From NCBI GenBank assembly GCA_000752995.2, contig LM994636.1, positions 724,196 to 788,195 of the forward strand: a stretch of 64,000 nucleotides of DNA, written 5' to 3'. The position numbers were made by a program, and so were the translations under genes. The notes below the pieces were generated by a model, which was not told the origin of the DNA, did not search any database, and was given only the letters and a program-made list of their open reading frames with translations. This stretch comes from Haemophilus massiliensis. GTDB taxonomy: Bacteria > Pseudomonadota > Gammaproteobacteria > Enterobacterales > Pasteurellaceae. Shown here piece after piece: positions 8,791 to 18,304 of the stretch; within the stretch, counting starts at the first letter, position 1, and each line of letters opens with the position of its first letter.

Positions 8791-9835
8791 TGTCAGTAAA
8801 ACCTTGGGGCAGATGAAGTTTGCTGCCAATTTACAGATTCCGAATCAGGGCATTACCGCGTTATTCGGTTTATCGGGATCCGGAAAATCATCGCTAATCA
8901 ATTTAATCAGCGGATTGTTGTCCCCCGATGCAGGATATATCCGGTTAAATCACCGCACTTTGGTGGACACACAAAATAATGTTAATTTGGCGCCGAACCA
9001 GCGGCAGATCGGTTATGTTTTTCAGGATGCCCGTCTGTTTCCGCATTATACGGTAAAAGGCAATTTACGTTACGGTATTAAAAACGCAAGCCGGCAGGAG
9101 TTTGATGATATTGTCGAACTGCTGGGAATCGGACATTTATTGAAGCGCTACCCGATAACCTTATCCGGCGGAGAAAAGCAACGGGTTGCGATTGGGCGGG
9201 CATTGTTGACGGATCCCGAAATTTTGTTAATGGACGAGCCGTTATCAGCGTTGGATCTGCCGCGTAAACGGGAATTGCTTAACTATTTGGAAAAATTATC
9301 GAAGCGAATCAATATTCCTATTTTATATGTTACGCACAGTTTGGACGAATTGCTGCGTCTGGCAGAACGCGTGGTATTATTGGATGACGGCAGTGTTCGC
9401 GCCTATGATATGCTGGAAAATATCTGGCAAAGCCCGTTATTTGATCCGTGGAAAACCGAAAATGAACAAAGTGCAGTGCTGGCGTTGCCGGTTCATTTTC
9501 ACCATCCGGTATATCCGATGACCGCACTGGCATTGGGCGAACAATCGTTATGGGTCGGCACGGTTTCACAGCGGGTGAATGAAAAGGTACGCATTTGTAT
9601 TGCCGGTTCCGATGTTTCTGTGGCGCTGACGTTGCCACAGAAAAGCAGCATTCGTAATATTTTGCGCGGAAAAATCACCGCACTTTTCACGCGGGAAAAC
9701 CGAGTGGACGTGCAAATTGACGTGGCTAAACAGCTTATTTGGGCGACGATCAGCCCATGGTCTTTACAGGAATTGAATTTGCAGGTCGGGCAGACGGTCT
9801 ATGCCCAGATTAAAGCCGTATCGGTAATGCAATAA
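8777..9835 (+). CDS. modC: molybdate ABC transporter ATP-binding protein
   Basis: ATPase that powers molybdate import with ModAB. 352 residues. Walker A GLSGSGKS (31-38), signature LSGGEKQR (near 128-135), Walker B ILLMDEP (near 149-155) and the switch histidine in YVTHS are present. The C-terminal quarter (about 285-350) is a TOBE domain, which in ModC proteins can bind molybdate and feed back on transport. The stop codon lies within a small hairpin shared with the 3' side of tehB. Two uptake signals lie inside the gene. Confidence 0.95.
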   Translation: MLEINVSKTLGQMKFAANLQIPNQGITALFGLSGSGKSSLINLISGLLSPDAGYIRLNHRTLVDTQNNVNLAPNQRQIGYVFQDARLFPHYTVKGNLRYGIKNASRQEFDDIVELLGIGHLLKRYPITLSGGEKQRVAIGRALLTDPEILLMDEPLSALDLPRKRELLNYLEKLSKRINIPILYVTHSLDELLRLAERVVLLDDGSVRAYDMLENIWQSPLFDPWKTENEQSAVLALPVHFHHPVYPMTALALGEQSLWVGTVSQRVNEKVRICIAGSDVSVALTLPQKSSIRNILRGKITALFTRENRVDVQIDVAKQLIWATISPWSLQELNLQVGQTVYAQIKAVSVMQ

Positions 9836-9853
9836 GGGTGCTTGACACCCTTA
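9833..9853. terminator. small convergent hairpin between modC and tehB
   Basis: TAAGGGTG/CACCCTTA stem with a 5-base loop that includes the modC stop codon. No long U tract follows on either strand, so efficiency is uncertain. Confidence 0.45.
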
Positions 9854-9861
9854 AATCGCAC

Positions 9862-10722
9862 TTATCGCTTTCTTGCCAGCATAGTCACGAATTTCATTTT
9901 AATTCGATTGCCTTGTTCGTCGGTTTTGTGCAATTCACCCATTTCTTCGTTATATTTCACCAACTCCCAGCCGCGATAGTAAGTTTTCAGCTCATTTTCT
10001 TTAAAAGTAAAGGAAAACGGAATCGGGCAAGGAACGTCGTCGGTGCTCATTGCCGCAACAATCAAGTTATAGCCGCCCGGATTAGTGTGCTGCTGCATAT
10101 TTTCAATAATCGCTGGTATCGCGCTGCGCTGTAAAAACATAAAGACCACTGTGGATAGAATAAAATCATAATTTTCCTGAATGGCTGCCGAATTAATATC
10201 GTAAAGTGCGGTATTTATTTTTAAATTTTCTTTCTCCGCAGTCTGAGTTAAAAAGGCAAGGCTGGCTTCATTATGATCCAGCGCCGTCACCGTGTAACCC
10301 AACAAGCTTAAAAACAGTGAATTGCGACCTTGCCCACAGCCGAGATCCAGTGTTTTGCAAGGCTTGAGTATTTGTACCGCACTTTTGACTTCCGAATGAG
10401 TGGCGGTCATATTATATTTTTTACTGAAATAATCGGCTTTTTTACAGTAAAACTCCAGATAGCATGCCAGATCATCGGATAAAGGTTCTACTTTGTGCCA
10501 TTGCTGTGGTTCTACTAATGGGGTGTCCTGATCGGCTGTGAAAATATGTTCGCTGATAAGCTCACCGTTTTCCGTCAATAGAAAGAATTTGAGCTTGCCT
10601 GCAACAACGGTTAGTTTGCCCCAAGTGCCAGCTTTCGTATTATGTTTTTCCTGAAACATTTGCGGCAGACTGTGTTTATCCCATAGCGGCATTTTTTTGT
10701 AACAAATCAGTTCGTTTTGCAT
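9862..10722 (-). CDS. tehB: tellurite-resistance SAM-dependent methyltransferase TehB
   Basis: Cytosolic methyltransferase that confers tellurite resistance; in H. influenzae it is also linked to oxidative stress and heme utilisation. 286 residues, the length of the H. influenzae protein. The first 95 or so residues form a cupin-like DUF1971 domain (conserved LPQMFQEKHNTKAGTWGKL), absent from the shorter E. coli TehB; the rest is a class I methyltransferase with the SAM motif LDLGCGQG at 125-132. I chose the ATG at 10722 (GGAG 6 bases upstream) over the TTG at 10734. It stands alone, with no tehA beside it. Confidence 0.93.
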   Translation of the reverse strand: MQNELICYKKMPLWDKHSLPQMFQEKHNTKAGTWGKLTVVAGKLKFFLLTENGELISEHIFTADQDTPLVEPQQWHKVEPLSDDLACYLEFYCKKADYFSKKYNMTATHSEVKSAVQILKPCKTLDLGCGQGRNSLFLSLLGYTVTALDHNEASLAFLTQTAEKENLKINTALYDINSAAIQENYDFILSTVVFMFLQRSAIPAIIENMQQHTNPGGYNLIVAAMSTDDVPCPIPFSFTFKENELKTYYRGWELVKYNEEMGELHKTDEQGNRIKMKFVTMLARKR

Positions 10723-10922
10723 GTTTTTCTCCAAATATAAAAAAGTTGAGCGATATAGTAGGAAATAACCGGTCGATATGCAAGCTGTCGATAAAAAAAT
10801 ATTGTATTGCCATTCGTACAGACCTTTGGCGGAATTGTTATCCGTGGCGAAAAATATCGTAAATCAATGTAAATCTTGCTAAAATGCAGCGGTCTATATC
10901 TGTTATATGTCCAGAGGGTTTT

Positions 10923-11372
10923 ATGCACTGTCCTTTTTGTTCCACTGAAGAAACCAAAGTCATCGACAGCCGTCTGGTGTCCGACGGTTATCAGGTTCGC
11001 CGCCGGCGGGAATGCGGTAAATGTCACGAACGTTTTACCACTTTTGAAACCGCAGAGCTGATTATCCCCAAAGTGATCAAAAGCGATCATAGCCGAGAGC
11101 CTTTTAATGAAGATAAACTGCGTCGCGGGATTTTACATGCACTGGAGAAACGTCCGGTCAGTTCCGATGATGTAGAAAAGGCTATCAGTCACATTATTCA
11201 TCAGTTGCGTGCTACCGGCGAACGGGAAGTGCCGAGCGAACTTATCGGTAAATTAGCAATGAATGAGTTGAAAATATTGGATAAAGTGGCGTATATCCGA
11301 TTTGCTTCGGTATATTTAAGTTTTGACGATATTACTCAGTTTAGTCAGGAAATTGAGAAGTTAAAGGATTAA
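10923..11372 (+). CDS. nrdR: ribonucleotide reductase transcriptional repressor NrdR
   Basis: Zinc- and nucleotide-binding repressor of ribonucleotide reductase genes; with dATP bound it sits on NrdR boxes. Exactly 149 residues, the family size. The zinc ribbon uses C3, C6, C31 and C34 around the basic stretch RRRRECGKC; residues about 49-139 are the ATP-cone. The ATG at 10923 gives the canonical start MHCPFCS; upstream in-frame codons are not needed. It is followed after one base by ribD, a pairing conserved in many proteobacteria. No nrd gene lies in the window. Confidence 0.96.
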   Translation: MHCPFCSTEETKVIDSRLVSDGYQVRRRRECGKCHERFTTFETAELIIPKVIKSDHSREPFNEDKLRRGILHALEKRPVSSDDVEKAISHIIHQLRATGEREVPSELIGKLAMNELKILDKVAYIRFASVYLSFDDITQFSQEIEKLKD

Positions 11373-11373
11373 T

Positions 11374-12507
11374 ATGCAAACCCGATTTACCGAACATGAT
11401 GTGCAATATATGCAGCAGGCATTGGCGCTTGCCAGCAACGGAATTTTTACCACTGCGCCGAATCCAGCGGTCGGCTGCGTGTTGGTGAAAGATGGCAATG
11501 TGGTGGGAAAAGGTTTTCATTTTAAAGCGGGACAGCCACATGCGGAAGTGATGGCATTGATTGATGCCGGTGAACGTGCGTGTGGTGCCACCGCTTATGT
11601 TACCTTGGAACCCTGTTCCCATTTCGGGCGAACGCCACCTTGTGCCAAGGCGCTGATTGATGCCGGTGTGAGCCGAGTGATTGCCGCCATGCAGGATCCC
11701 AATCCGCAGGTCGCCGGTCAAGGACTGGCGATGCTACGCGCTGGCGGGGTGGAAACGGCGGTGGGATTATTGCAGGAACAAGCAGAATTGCTGAACAAAG
11801 GTTTTCTCAAACGAATGCGTTGCGGTATGCCGTTTGTGCAGTTGAAAATGGCAATCAGCATCGACGGTAAAACCGCGATGGCAAGCGGCGAAAGCAAATG
11901 GATTACCGGCGAGCTGTCACGTCGTGATGTACAGACAGAACGGGCGAAAGCCTCGGCAATTTTATCTACCGGAAAAACCGTTGCAGCCGATGATCCGTTG
12001 TTGAATGTACGCTGGGAGCAACTGCCGGATGAGGTGCGGCATCAGTACCGACAAGCGGATCTGCGCCAACCAATCAGAATTATTCTAGATAATCAGCATT
12101 TGGTTCAGCCCGCCCACCGGCTGTTTCGGATTCCCGCGCCGGTATGGCTGGTCAGCCGTGATGCACGTGATATGTCTGGCTTTCCCGACTTCTGCCAGCA
12201 TATTCGCCTGGAAGTTGAGGACGGACAGGATTCTCTGTACGCTTTGCTATCGACTCTGGGGCAATATCAAATCAATAGTTTGTGGGTCGAAGCCGGTGCA
12301 GGGCTTGCCGGCGCGTTGATTGAACGAAATCTGGTGGATGAGCTGATCGTGTATGTGGCACCGAAATTGCTGGGCAATCAGGCGCGCGGCTTATATGATT
12401 TATCCCATATTCAGCGGCTTGCTGATGCGCCTTTATGGTCGTTGCAGTCCGTGCGGCAAATTGATATGGACGTTAAAATGATTTATCGGCGTCAGAACAA
12501 CAGTTAA
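11374..12507 (+). CDS. ribD: bifunctional diaminohydroxyphosphoribosylaminopyrimidine deaminase / 5-amino-6-(5-phosphoribosylamino)uracil reductase
   Basis: Catalyses the second and third steps of riboflavin synthesis. 377 residues. The N-terminal deaminase (about 1-145) holds the zinc motif H56-A-E58 and C81/C90 in PCSHFGRTPPC; the C-terminal reductase (about 150-370) carries KMAISIDGKTAMASG and the ESKWITG stretch that bind NADPH and substrate. ATG one base after nrdR. The other rib genes are not in the window; the gene shares its transcript with nrdR and probably degS and yfbR. Confidence 0.96.
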   Translation: MQTRFTEHDVQYMQQALALASNGIFTTAPNPAVGCVLVKDGNVVGKGFHFKAGQPHAEVMALIDAGERACGATAYVTLEPCSHFGRTPPCAKALIDAGVSRVIAAMQDPNPQVAGQGLAMLRAGGVETAVGLLQEQAELLNKGFLKRMRCGMPFVQLKMAISIDGKTAMASGESKWITGELSRRDVQTERAKASAILSTGKTVAADDPLLNVRWEQLPDEVRHQYRQADLRQPIRIILDNQHLVQPAHRLFRIPAPVWLVSRDARDMSGFPDFCQHIRLEVEDGQDSLYALLSTLGQYQINSLWVEAGAGLAGALIERNLVDELIVYVAPKLLGNQARGLYDLSHIQRLADAPLWSLQSVRQIDMDVKMIYRRQNNS

Positions 12508-12520
12508 ACATGGAGCTGTG

Positions 12521-13555
12521 ATGTTAAAGAAAATTATTCAATCAATTGTTATCGGTCTGTTTGCCGCCGCCCTGATTTTGTTTGTTTTGCCGTGGTTTCG
12601 CAGCTCACCCTCCCTTATCCAAACGGATATCGTTTCTTTTAAAGATGCGGTGCGAATCGCCTCACCGGCGGTGGTGAATGTGTATAATCAGGCATTTGCC
12701 TCTGCCAATAATAATTATCAGTCTCAGGTGAATAACTTGGGGTCCGGCGTTATTATGTCGAAAGACGGCTATATTCTGACCAATAAGCATGTGATTCAAA
12801 ATGCCGATCAAATCGTGGTTGCCCTACAAAACGGCAGAATTTTTGAAGCGAGCTTAATTGGTTCCGATAATCTGACCGATCTCGCCGTACTGAAAATAAA
12901 AGCGGATAATTTATCCACGATTCCACAGAATCCGAACCGTCAGGCGCATGTGGGCGATATCGTGCTGGCGATTGGTAATCCGTATAATTTGGGACAGAGC
13001 GTGTCGCAGGGTATCATTAGTGCACTGGGGCGCAATGCGGTGGGGGATTTTATTGGGCGGCAAAATTTTATTCAGACCGACGCCTCTATTAACCGCGGCA
13101 ATTCCGGCGGCGCGTTGATTAATTCGGCAGGTGAGTTGGTAGGCATCAGCACGCTAAGTATCGGCAAAAACGCAAATGAAATCGCTGAAGGGCTGAATTT
13201 CGCTATTCCGATTGAACTGGCAAGTGACGTGATGCACAAAATTATCCGCGATGGGCGGGTCATCCGCGGCTTTTTCGGCGTGCAAAGCGATATTCTGTTC
13301 AGTAACGGACAAGGGGCCCGAACGGATAAAGGCATTGTGATTACCAGCGTAATGGAAAACAGCCCGGCGGCGAAAGCCGGTATTCAACCCGGCGATGTGA
13401 TTTTAAAATTCGGCGATGTTGAGGCTAAATCGCCGGCACAGATGATGAATGTGATCAGCAACATCAGACCGAATACCACCATTAACGTCGTGATTTCCCG
13501 TTTGGGTAAAACCTTGGTGATGCCGGTCACAATTGAAGAATATACGGTGAATTGA
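12521..13555 (+). CDS. degS: outer-membrane-stress sensor serine protease DegS
   Basis: Inner-membrane-anchored periplasmic protease that senses unfolded outer-membrane protein tails and cleaves the anti-sigma factor RseA, starting the sigma-E response. 344 residues. One membrane anchor (about 5-25), then a trypsin-like domain with the triad H90, D120 and S195 (RGNSGGAL), then a single PDZ domain (about 250-340) for C-terminal peptide binding. A single PDZ and an uncleaved anchor distinguish it from DegP/DegQ. The ATG at 12521 has GGAG upstream; the GTG at 12518 is less likely. It follows ribD, as in H. influenzae. Confidence 0.95.
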   Translation: MLKKIIQSIVIGLFAAALILFVLPWFRSSPSLIQTDIVSFKDAVRIASPAVVNVYNQAFASANNNYQSQVNNLGSGVIMSKDGYILTNKHVIQNADQIVVALQNGRIFEASLIGSDNLTDLAVLKIKADNLSTIPQNPNRQAHVGDIVLAIGNPYNLGQSVSQGIISALGRNAVGDFIGRQNFIQTDASINRGNSGGALINSAGELVGISTLSIGKNANEIAEGLNFAIPIELASDVMHKIIRDGRVIRGFFGVQSDILFSNGQGARTDKGIVITSVMENSPAAKAGIQPGDVILKFGDVEAKSPAQMMNVISNIRPNTTINVVISRLGKTLVMPVTIEEYTVN

Positions 13556-13556
13556 T

Positions 13557-14159
13557 ATGTCGCAGCCGGAAATAAAAACCAGCCATTTTTTTGCCTGTCT
13601 GGATCGTTTAAGACTGATTCAGCGCTGGTCGCTAATGCGTAATATCGAAAAGGAAAATCTTGCCGAGCACAGTTTGCAGGTAGCGTTTGTGGCGCATACG
13701 CTGGCGATAATCAAAAACAGATTTTACGCCGGCGGGCTGAACCCAGAGCGAATTGCAGTGATGGCAATGTATCACGATACCTCGGAAATTTTTACCGGCG
13801 ATTTGCCGACCCCGATCAAATACTTTAATCCCGCCATTACGCAGGCCTATAAGCAAATCGAAAGCGCCGCCGAGCTACATTTGCTCAGTTTGCTGCCGGC
13901 GCAGCTACAGCAGGATTTCGCACCTTACCTTGACAGCGAACAGTTTTCCGCACAGGAAAAACACATTGTTAAACAAGCGGATCTACTGTGCGCCTATATT
14001 AAAGTAAAATTTGAACTGGAAAATGGGAATCAGGAATTTGCGCAGGCAAAAGTGCGGTTAGAAAAACTGATGAATGACTGGCGCAGTGATGAAATGGATT
14101 ATTTTATCCGGGTATTTGTGCCGAGTTTCGGGCGCAGCATTGACGAAATTACCCTATAA
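13557..14159 (+). CDS. yfbR: 5'-deoxynucleotidase (HD domain)
   Basis: HD-domain phosphohydrolase that removes 5'-phosphate from deoxyribonucleoside monophosphates, acting in the salvage and dUMP-forming side of pyrimidine metabolism. 200 residues against 199 in E. coli YfbR. Metal-binding residues are visible: H38 (in AEHSLQVA), H73-D74 (MYHDTSE) and D142 (KQADLL). ATG one base after the degS stop, so it is the last member of the nrdR-ribD-degS-yfbR run. An inverted pair of uptake signals follows as a likely terminator. Confidence 0.94.
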   Translation: MSQPEIKTSHFFACLDRLRLIQRWSLMRNIEKENLAEHSLQVAFVAHTLAIIKNRFYAGGLNPERIAVMAMYHDTSEIFTGDLPTPIKYFNPAITQAYKQIESAAELHLLSLLPAQLQQDFAPYLDSEQFSAQEKHIVKQADLLCAYIKVKFELENGNQEFAQAKVRLEKLMNDWRSDEMDYFIRVFVPSFGRSIDEITL

Positions 14160-14167
14160 CGCCGAGC

Positions 14168-14204
14168 AAGTGCGGTTGAAACTCGAGAATTTTTCACCGC
14201 ACTT
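14168..14204. terminator. inverted uptake-signal pair between convergent yfbR and the DUF1919 gene
   Basis: AAGTGCGGT at 14168-14176 and its complement at 14196-14204 can fold into a 9-bp stem with a 19-base loop. It lies between two convergent genes, a common place for paired uptake signals to act as terminators. Confidence 0.55.
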
Positions 14205-14229
14205 TGGGAAGCGATAATAAAATCGGTGC

Positions 14230-14856
14230 TTATTGCGCTTGATTAAACCATGCCACATAATCAAACTGATCATAATATTTTTTGCCGAAAAAACCGGAAT
14301 ATTCAAATAAATCGCCGACCGATTCTTTGGTCTCAAAACCTGTAATATAAAATGCCGATTGGATATCCGGATAAGGTTTACGGGTAAACACGATTTTATG
14401 CGTAAAAGGCAGACGATCAAAATCCAGCAAATCCTGATAGGTGCAGCCGTCACGGTCGGTCATCATAATAAACAGATTAGTCGGATCGATACGCCGGCTT
14501 CTTTCCTGCCACTTTGCTTCCGCCTCCTGCGCGGAGTGATAGTGCATAAAATGAATTTCAAGATCGTCCAAATAGCCGATAGGATAGGGTGACGCGTTCG
14601 AGTCGGCAAAGCGCAGCGGATGGTGTTGATAATAATCAATCTGTTGCAGATATTTAATAAAATCTCGCGGGCTTAGATAGAGATTTACAAAAGGGGAATT
14701 AAAACGCTCGCCCAGATCGTGCAGAATAAAGGCGCCGTTGCAGTTACTAGCGATAACCGACATATTGTGGTTATGCAACTCCTGTCGATTTTTTTCGTTA
14801 ATGCCCTGACGAAAAAATACATTCATCGCTTTTTTTATGAAGGAACACGGAAACAT
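14230..14856 (-). CDS. DUF1919 family protein (surface-glycan associated)
   Basis: 208 residues. It matches the DUF1919 family: the opening MSVIASNCNGAF, then SPFVNLYLSPRDFIKYL, the DLEIHFMHYHS segment, the EAEAKWQERSRRI stretch and MTDRDGC are its usual landmarks. Members often sit in polysaccharide or LPS loci, but the biochemical role is not established and no glycan gene lies near this copy. No signal peptide or membrane segment is seen. The start is uncertain: the ATG at 14856 is used, but 14826 (MNVFFRQG) is possible, and neither has a clear ribosome site. It lies between yfbR and dnaJ, isolated by uptake-signal terminators on both sides. Confidence 0.75.
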   Translation of the reverse strand: MFPCSFIKKAMNVFFRQGINEKNRQELHNHNMSVIASNCNGAFILHDLGERFNSPFVNLYLSPRDFIKYLQQIDYYQHHPLRFADSNASPYPIGYLDDLEIHFMHYHSAQEAEAKWQERSRRIDPTNLFIMMTDRDGCTYQDLLDFDRLPFTHKIVFTRKPYPDIQSAFYITGFETKESVGDLFEYSGFFGKKYYDQFDYVAWFNQAQ

Positions 14857-14873
14857 AGCAATACCACAAAAGA

Positions 14874-14903
14874 AAAAAGTGCGGTCAATTTTACCGCACT
14901 TTT
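14874..14903 (-). terminator. dnaK-dnaJ operon terminator (uptake-signal hairpin)
   Basis: Arms AAAAGTGCGGT (14875-14885) and ACCGCACTTTT (14893-14903) form an 11-bp stem with a 7-base loop just after the dnaJ stop; a run of T follows on the minus strand. This is an uptake-signal pair serving as a rho-independent terminator. Confidence 0.85.
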
Positions 14904-14905
14904 GC

Positions 14906-16027
14906 TTATTTGCCTAAATTATCGAAGAATTTTTTCACTCCGTCGAGAAAGCTGGAGGACTTCGGACTGTGTTTTTCGCCGCCGAGACTTTCGCCCAACT
15001 TGCGTAACAGTTCTTTCTGTTCTTCATTTAATTTAACCGGCGTTTCCACGATGATTTTGCAGATTAAATCGCCGGCATAACCACCTCGTGCGGAGGTGAC
15101 ACCTTTACCACGCAGCCGCAGTAGTTTGCCGGTTTGGGTTTCTTCCGGAATTTTTACCTTCAAACGACCGTCTAAGGTTGGCACTTCAATTTCACCGCCC
15201 AACGCCGCCATGGTAAATCCGATTGGTACTTCACAATACAGATTGTTGCCGTCGCGTTCAAAAATATGATGCGCTTTAACATGAATCACCACATATAAAT
15301 CGCCTGCCGGTGCGCCGTTTTCTCCTGCCGCCCCTTCACCTGCCAGACGCAGCTGATTGCCGGTATCCACGCCGGCTGGAATGGTGACGGAAAGGTTTTT
15401 CCGTTTATGTACGCGACCTTCGCCGTGGCATTGGGTACAAGGTTTTTCGATTTTCTTACCGCTGCCGTGACAAGTCGGGCAGGTTTGTTCAGTCATAAAG
15501 AAGCCTTGCTGCCGACGAATACGACCGGAACCGTGACAGGTCGGGCAGGTTTCCACCTTAGAACCGGCTTCCGCGCCGGAACCATGACAATGATCACATT
15601 CGGCAAGCGTATTGATTTGAATATCTTTTTTAGCGCCGCGCACCGCTTCTTCCAGTGTGATTTCAATGTCATAACGTAAATCTTCACCGCGCACGACACG
15701 TTGGCGAGTTCGTCCGCCGCCGAAAATGTCACCGAACATATCACCGAAAATATCGCCGAAATCGGCACCGCCGAAACCGCCGAATCCACTGGCACCGCCT
15801 TGTTCAAACGCTTGATGACCGTATTGATCATAAGCCGCGCGTTTTTCTTTATCGGCGAGAATTTCGTAGGCTTCATTCACCTCTTTAAATTTTTCTTCGC
15901 TTTCTTTATCGCCCTTTGTGCGGTCAGGATGATATTTCATTGCCAGACGTTTATAGGCTTTTTTTATCGCTTTTTCGTCTGCGTTCCGATCTACACCAAG
16001 AACTTCGTAGTAATCTTTTTTCGCCAT
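14906..16027 (-). CDS. dnaJ: molecular chaperone DnaJ (Hsp40)
   Basis: Co-chaperone that delivers unfolded clients to DnaK and stimulates its ATPase. 373 residues. The J domain carries the invariant HPD at residues 33-35; a Gly/Phe-rich region follows (about 75-110), then four zinc-finger repeats of the CxxCxGxG type ([16 protein letters not shown] twice, CTQCHGEG; about 145-205) and the C-terminal substrate domain. It is downstream of dnaK in the same direction, 111 bases apart, with a hairpin between. Confidence 0.97.
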   Translation of the reverse strand: MAKKDYYEVLGVDRNADEKAIKKAYKRLAMKYHPDRTKGDKESEEKFKEVNEAYEILADKEKRAAYDQYGHQAFEQGGASGFGGFGGADFGDIFGDMFGDIFGGGRTRQRVVRGEDLRYDIEITLEEAVRGAKKDIQINTLAECDHCHGSGAEAGSKVETCPTCHGSGRIRRQQGFFMTEQTCPTCHGSGKKIEKPCTQCHGEGRVHKRKNLSVTIPAGVDTGNQLRLAGEGAAGENGAPAGDLYVVIHVKAHHIFERDGNNLYCEVPIGFTMAALGGEIEVPTLDGRLKVKIPEETQTGKLLRLRGKGVTSARGGYAGDLICKIIVETPVKLNEEQKELLRKLGESLGGEKHSPKSSSFLDGVKKFFDNLGK

Positions 16028-16095
16028 AATCGTTATTTGAGATTTTTTGCCAAAAACCGCAAGGTCTTTGCCTTTGCAGAAGGTTTATATGCTAA

Positions 16096-16117
16096 AAGGG
16101 CGTATCGCTACGCCCTT
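16096..16117 (-). terminator. intercistronic hairpin between dnaK and dnaJ
   Basis: 9-bp perfect stem AAGGGCGTA/TACGCCCTT with a 4-base loop, followed on the minus strand by only a short T run. It could partly terminate or stabilise the dnaK message, giving more DnaK than DnaJ. Confidence 0.6.
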
Positions 16118-16138
16118 GTAATGATTTAAAGACTCAGA

Positions 16139-18043
16139 TTATTTGTCTTTCATTTCTTCAAACTCGGCATCTACAACATCATCGTTGCCTTTGCCGTTTT
16201 GGGTTTGCGCCTGAGCGTCTGCCTGCGCTTGCTGCTGACCGGCTTGTACCAGTTTTTCCGATACCTGAATTAAGGCTTGAATTTTCGCTTCGATAGCCGC
16301 TTTATCTTCGCCTTTCGCTGCGCTTTCAAGATCGTTGACCGCCGATTCAATCGCCGCTCTGTCTGTCGCTGGCAATTTATCGCCCGCATCGCTTAACTGT
16401 TTACGGGTACTGTGAACCAGATGATCCGCCTGATTACGTGCCTGAACCAGCTCTTCGAATTTACGGTCGGCTTCAGCGTTGGCTTCCGCATCTCGTACCA
16501 TTTGCTGAATTTCTTCATCACTCAAGCCGGAAGAGGCTTTAATGGTGATCTGCTGTTCTTTGCCAGTGCCTTTATCTTTTGCCGACACGTGGATAATACC
16601 GTCCGCGTCAATATCGAATGTCACTTCAATTTGTGGCATACCGCGCGGTGCCGGATTAATGCCTTCCAGATTAAACTGTCCCAGCGATTTGTTGGCAGAA
16701 GCCTGTTTCCGTTCGCCTTGCAGCACATGGATTGTGACCGCACTTTGGTTGTCTTCTGCGGTTGAGAATACCTGCGATTTTTTGGTCGGAATCGTAGTGT
16801 TTTTCTCAATCAAGGTTGTCATCACACCACCCATAGTTTCGATCCCTAAGGATAACGGCGTGACATCCAGCAACAATACGTCGGTCACGTCGCCAGCTAA
16901 TACACCGCCTTGTACTGCAGCACCGATTGCCACTGCTTCGTCCGGGTTGACGTCTTTACGCGGTTCTTTGCCGAAGAATTCTGCAACTTTCTGCTGTACC
17001 AACGGCATACGAGTCTGACCGCCCACCAGTATCACATCATCAATTTGTGAAACGCTTAATCCAGCATCTGCCAATGCGGTTTTCACCGGTTCTAATGAAC
17101 GCGCTACTAAATCTTCGACCAATGCTTCTAATTTCGCGCGGGTCAATTTAATGTTCAAATGTTTAGGACCGGTCGCATCAGCCGTAATATATGGCAGATT
17201 GACATCGGTTTGCTGTGCGGAAGACAGTTCAATTTTCGCTTTTTCACCGGCTTCTTTCAAACGTTGCATTGCGAGCGGATCGTTACGCAGGTCAACGCCT
17301 TGTTCTTTTTTGAACTCGTCAACCAAGTAGTTGATCACGCGGTTATCGAAGTCTTCACCGCCGAGGTGGGTATCGCCGTTGGTGGATAATACTTCAAAAG
17401 TTTTTTCACCGCCCACTTCATCGATTTCAATAATAGACAAGTCGAATGTACCACCGCCCAAGTCATAAACGGCGATAGTGTGGTTGCCTTTGCCTTTATC
17501 CAGTCCGTAAGCTAGTGCCGCCGCGGTCGGTTCGTTAATAATACGTTTCACTTCAAGACCCGCGATACGACCGGCATCTTTGGTTGCCTGACGTTGTGCG
17601 TCGTTAAAATATGCCGGTACGGTAATAACTGCTTCGGTAACCGCTTCGCCCAGAAAATCTTCTGCGGTTTTCTTCATTTTTTTCAGTACTTCGGCAGAAA
17701 TTTGCGGCGGTGCCATTTTTTCACCTTTAACCGAAACCCACGCATCGCCGTTATCCGCTTTGGTAATTTCAAACGGCATAATGTTGACGTCGCGCTGCAC
17801 TTCCTGATCTTCAAAACGGCGACCGATTAAACGTTTGATCGCAAATAATGTGTTTTTCGGATTAGTTACCGCCTGACGTTTTGCCGGCTGACCCACTAAG
17901 GTTTCGTTATCATTCGTGTATGCGATGATTGACGGAGTAGTACGATCACCTTCCGCGTTTTCAATTACGCGCGGTTTGTCGCCGTCCATAACGGCAACAC
18001 AAGAGTTTGTTGTACCTAAGTCAATACCAATAATTTTTCCCAT
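16139..18043 (-). CDS. dnaK: molecular chaperone DnaK (Hsp70)
   Basis: ATP-driven chaperone for folding, disaggregation and heat-shock control. 634 residues. The Hsp70 signatures are present: [13 protein letters not shown] at the N-terminus, [13 protein letters not shown] near 195-207 and the third signature [13 protein letters not shown] near 340. The substrate domain begins after the linker [15 protein letters not shown], and the lid ends in the acidic tail FEEMKDK. ATG at 18043 with AGGAG upstream. First gene of dnaK-dnaJ, under a sigma-32 promoter at 18082-18109. grpE is not adjacent. Confidence 0.98.
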   Translation of the reverse strand: MGKIIGIDLGTTNSCVAVMDGDKPRVIENAEGDRTTPSIIAYTNDNETLVGQPAKRQAVTNPKNTLFAIKRLIGRRFEDQEVQRDVNIMPFEITKADNGDAWVSVKGEKMAPPQISAEVLKKMKKTAEDFLGEAVTEAVITVPAYFNDAQRQATKDAGRIAGLEVKRIINEPTAAALAYGLDKGKGNHTIAVYDLGGGTFDLSIIEIDEVGGEKTFEVLSTNGDTHLGGEDFDNRVINYLVDEFKKEQGVDLRNDPLAMQRLKEAGEKAKIELSSAQQTDVNLPYITADATGPKHLNIKLTRAKLEALVEDLVARSLEPVKTALADAGLSVSQIDDVILVGGQTRMPLVQQKVAEFFGKEPRKDVNPDEAVAIGAAVQGGVLAGDVTDVLLLDVTPLSLGIETMGGVMTTLIEKNTTIPTKKSQVFSTAEDNQSAVTIHVLQGERKQASANKSLGQFNLEGINPAPRGMPQIEVTFDIDADGIIHVSAKDKGTGKEQQITIKASSGLSDEEIQQMVRDAEANAEADRKFEELVQARNQADHLVHSTRKQLSDAGDKLPATDRAAIESAVNDLESAAKGEDKAAIEAKIQALIQVSEKLVQAGQQQAQADAQAQTQNGKGNDDVVDAEFEEMKDK

Positions 18044-18081
18044 AATATGTTTTCTCCTGTTAAATTTGCTGCATGTCGCTA

Positions 18082-18109
18082 AGATTGGGCCGGGTTTTAC
18101 TATTTCAAG
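18082..18109 (-). promoter_or_regulatory. sigma-32 (heat-shock) promoter of dnaK-dnaJ
   Basis: On the minus strand: -35 CTTGAAA (18109-18103), 13-base spacer, -10 CCCAATCT (18089-18082), against the consensus CTTGAAA-N13-15-CCCCATNT. The -35 is exact and the -10 differs only slightly. The start would be near 18073, giving a leader of about 30 bases. Confidence 0.85.
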
Positions 18110-18304
18110 TGAGTTTCAATAAAAAGTTTGAAAAAGTGCGGTAATAAAAAACCGTATTTCCGGGCGCCATTCGCTCTTGCCACAGTAAATGCGAGCGGAA
18201 AAACGGAATTCAAGGGGAAAGCGTAAAAATTTTTTAACTTATTGCGTATTTATGCTAATTTAACCTCGATAGATAAAATAATATTCAAGATAAAGGAACT
18301 GATT

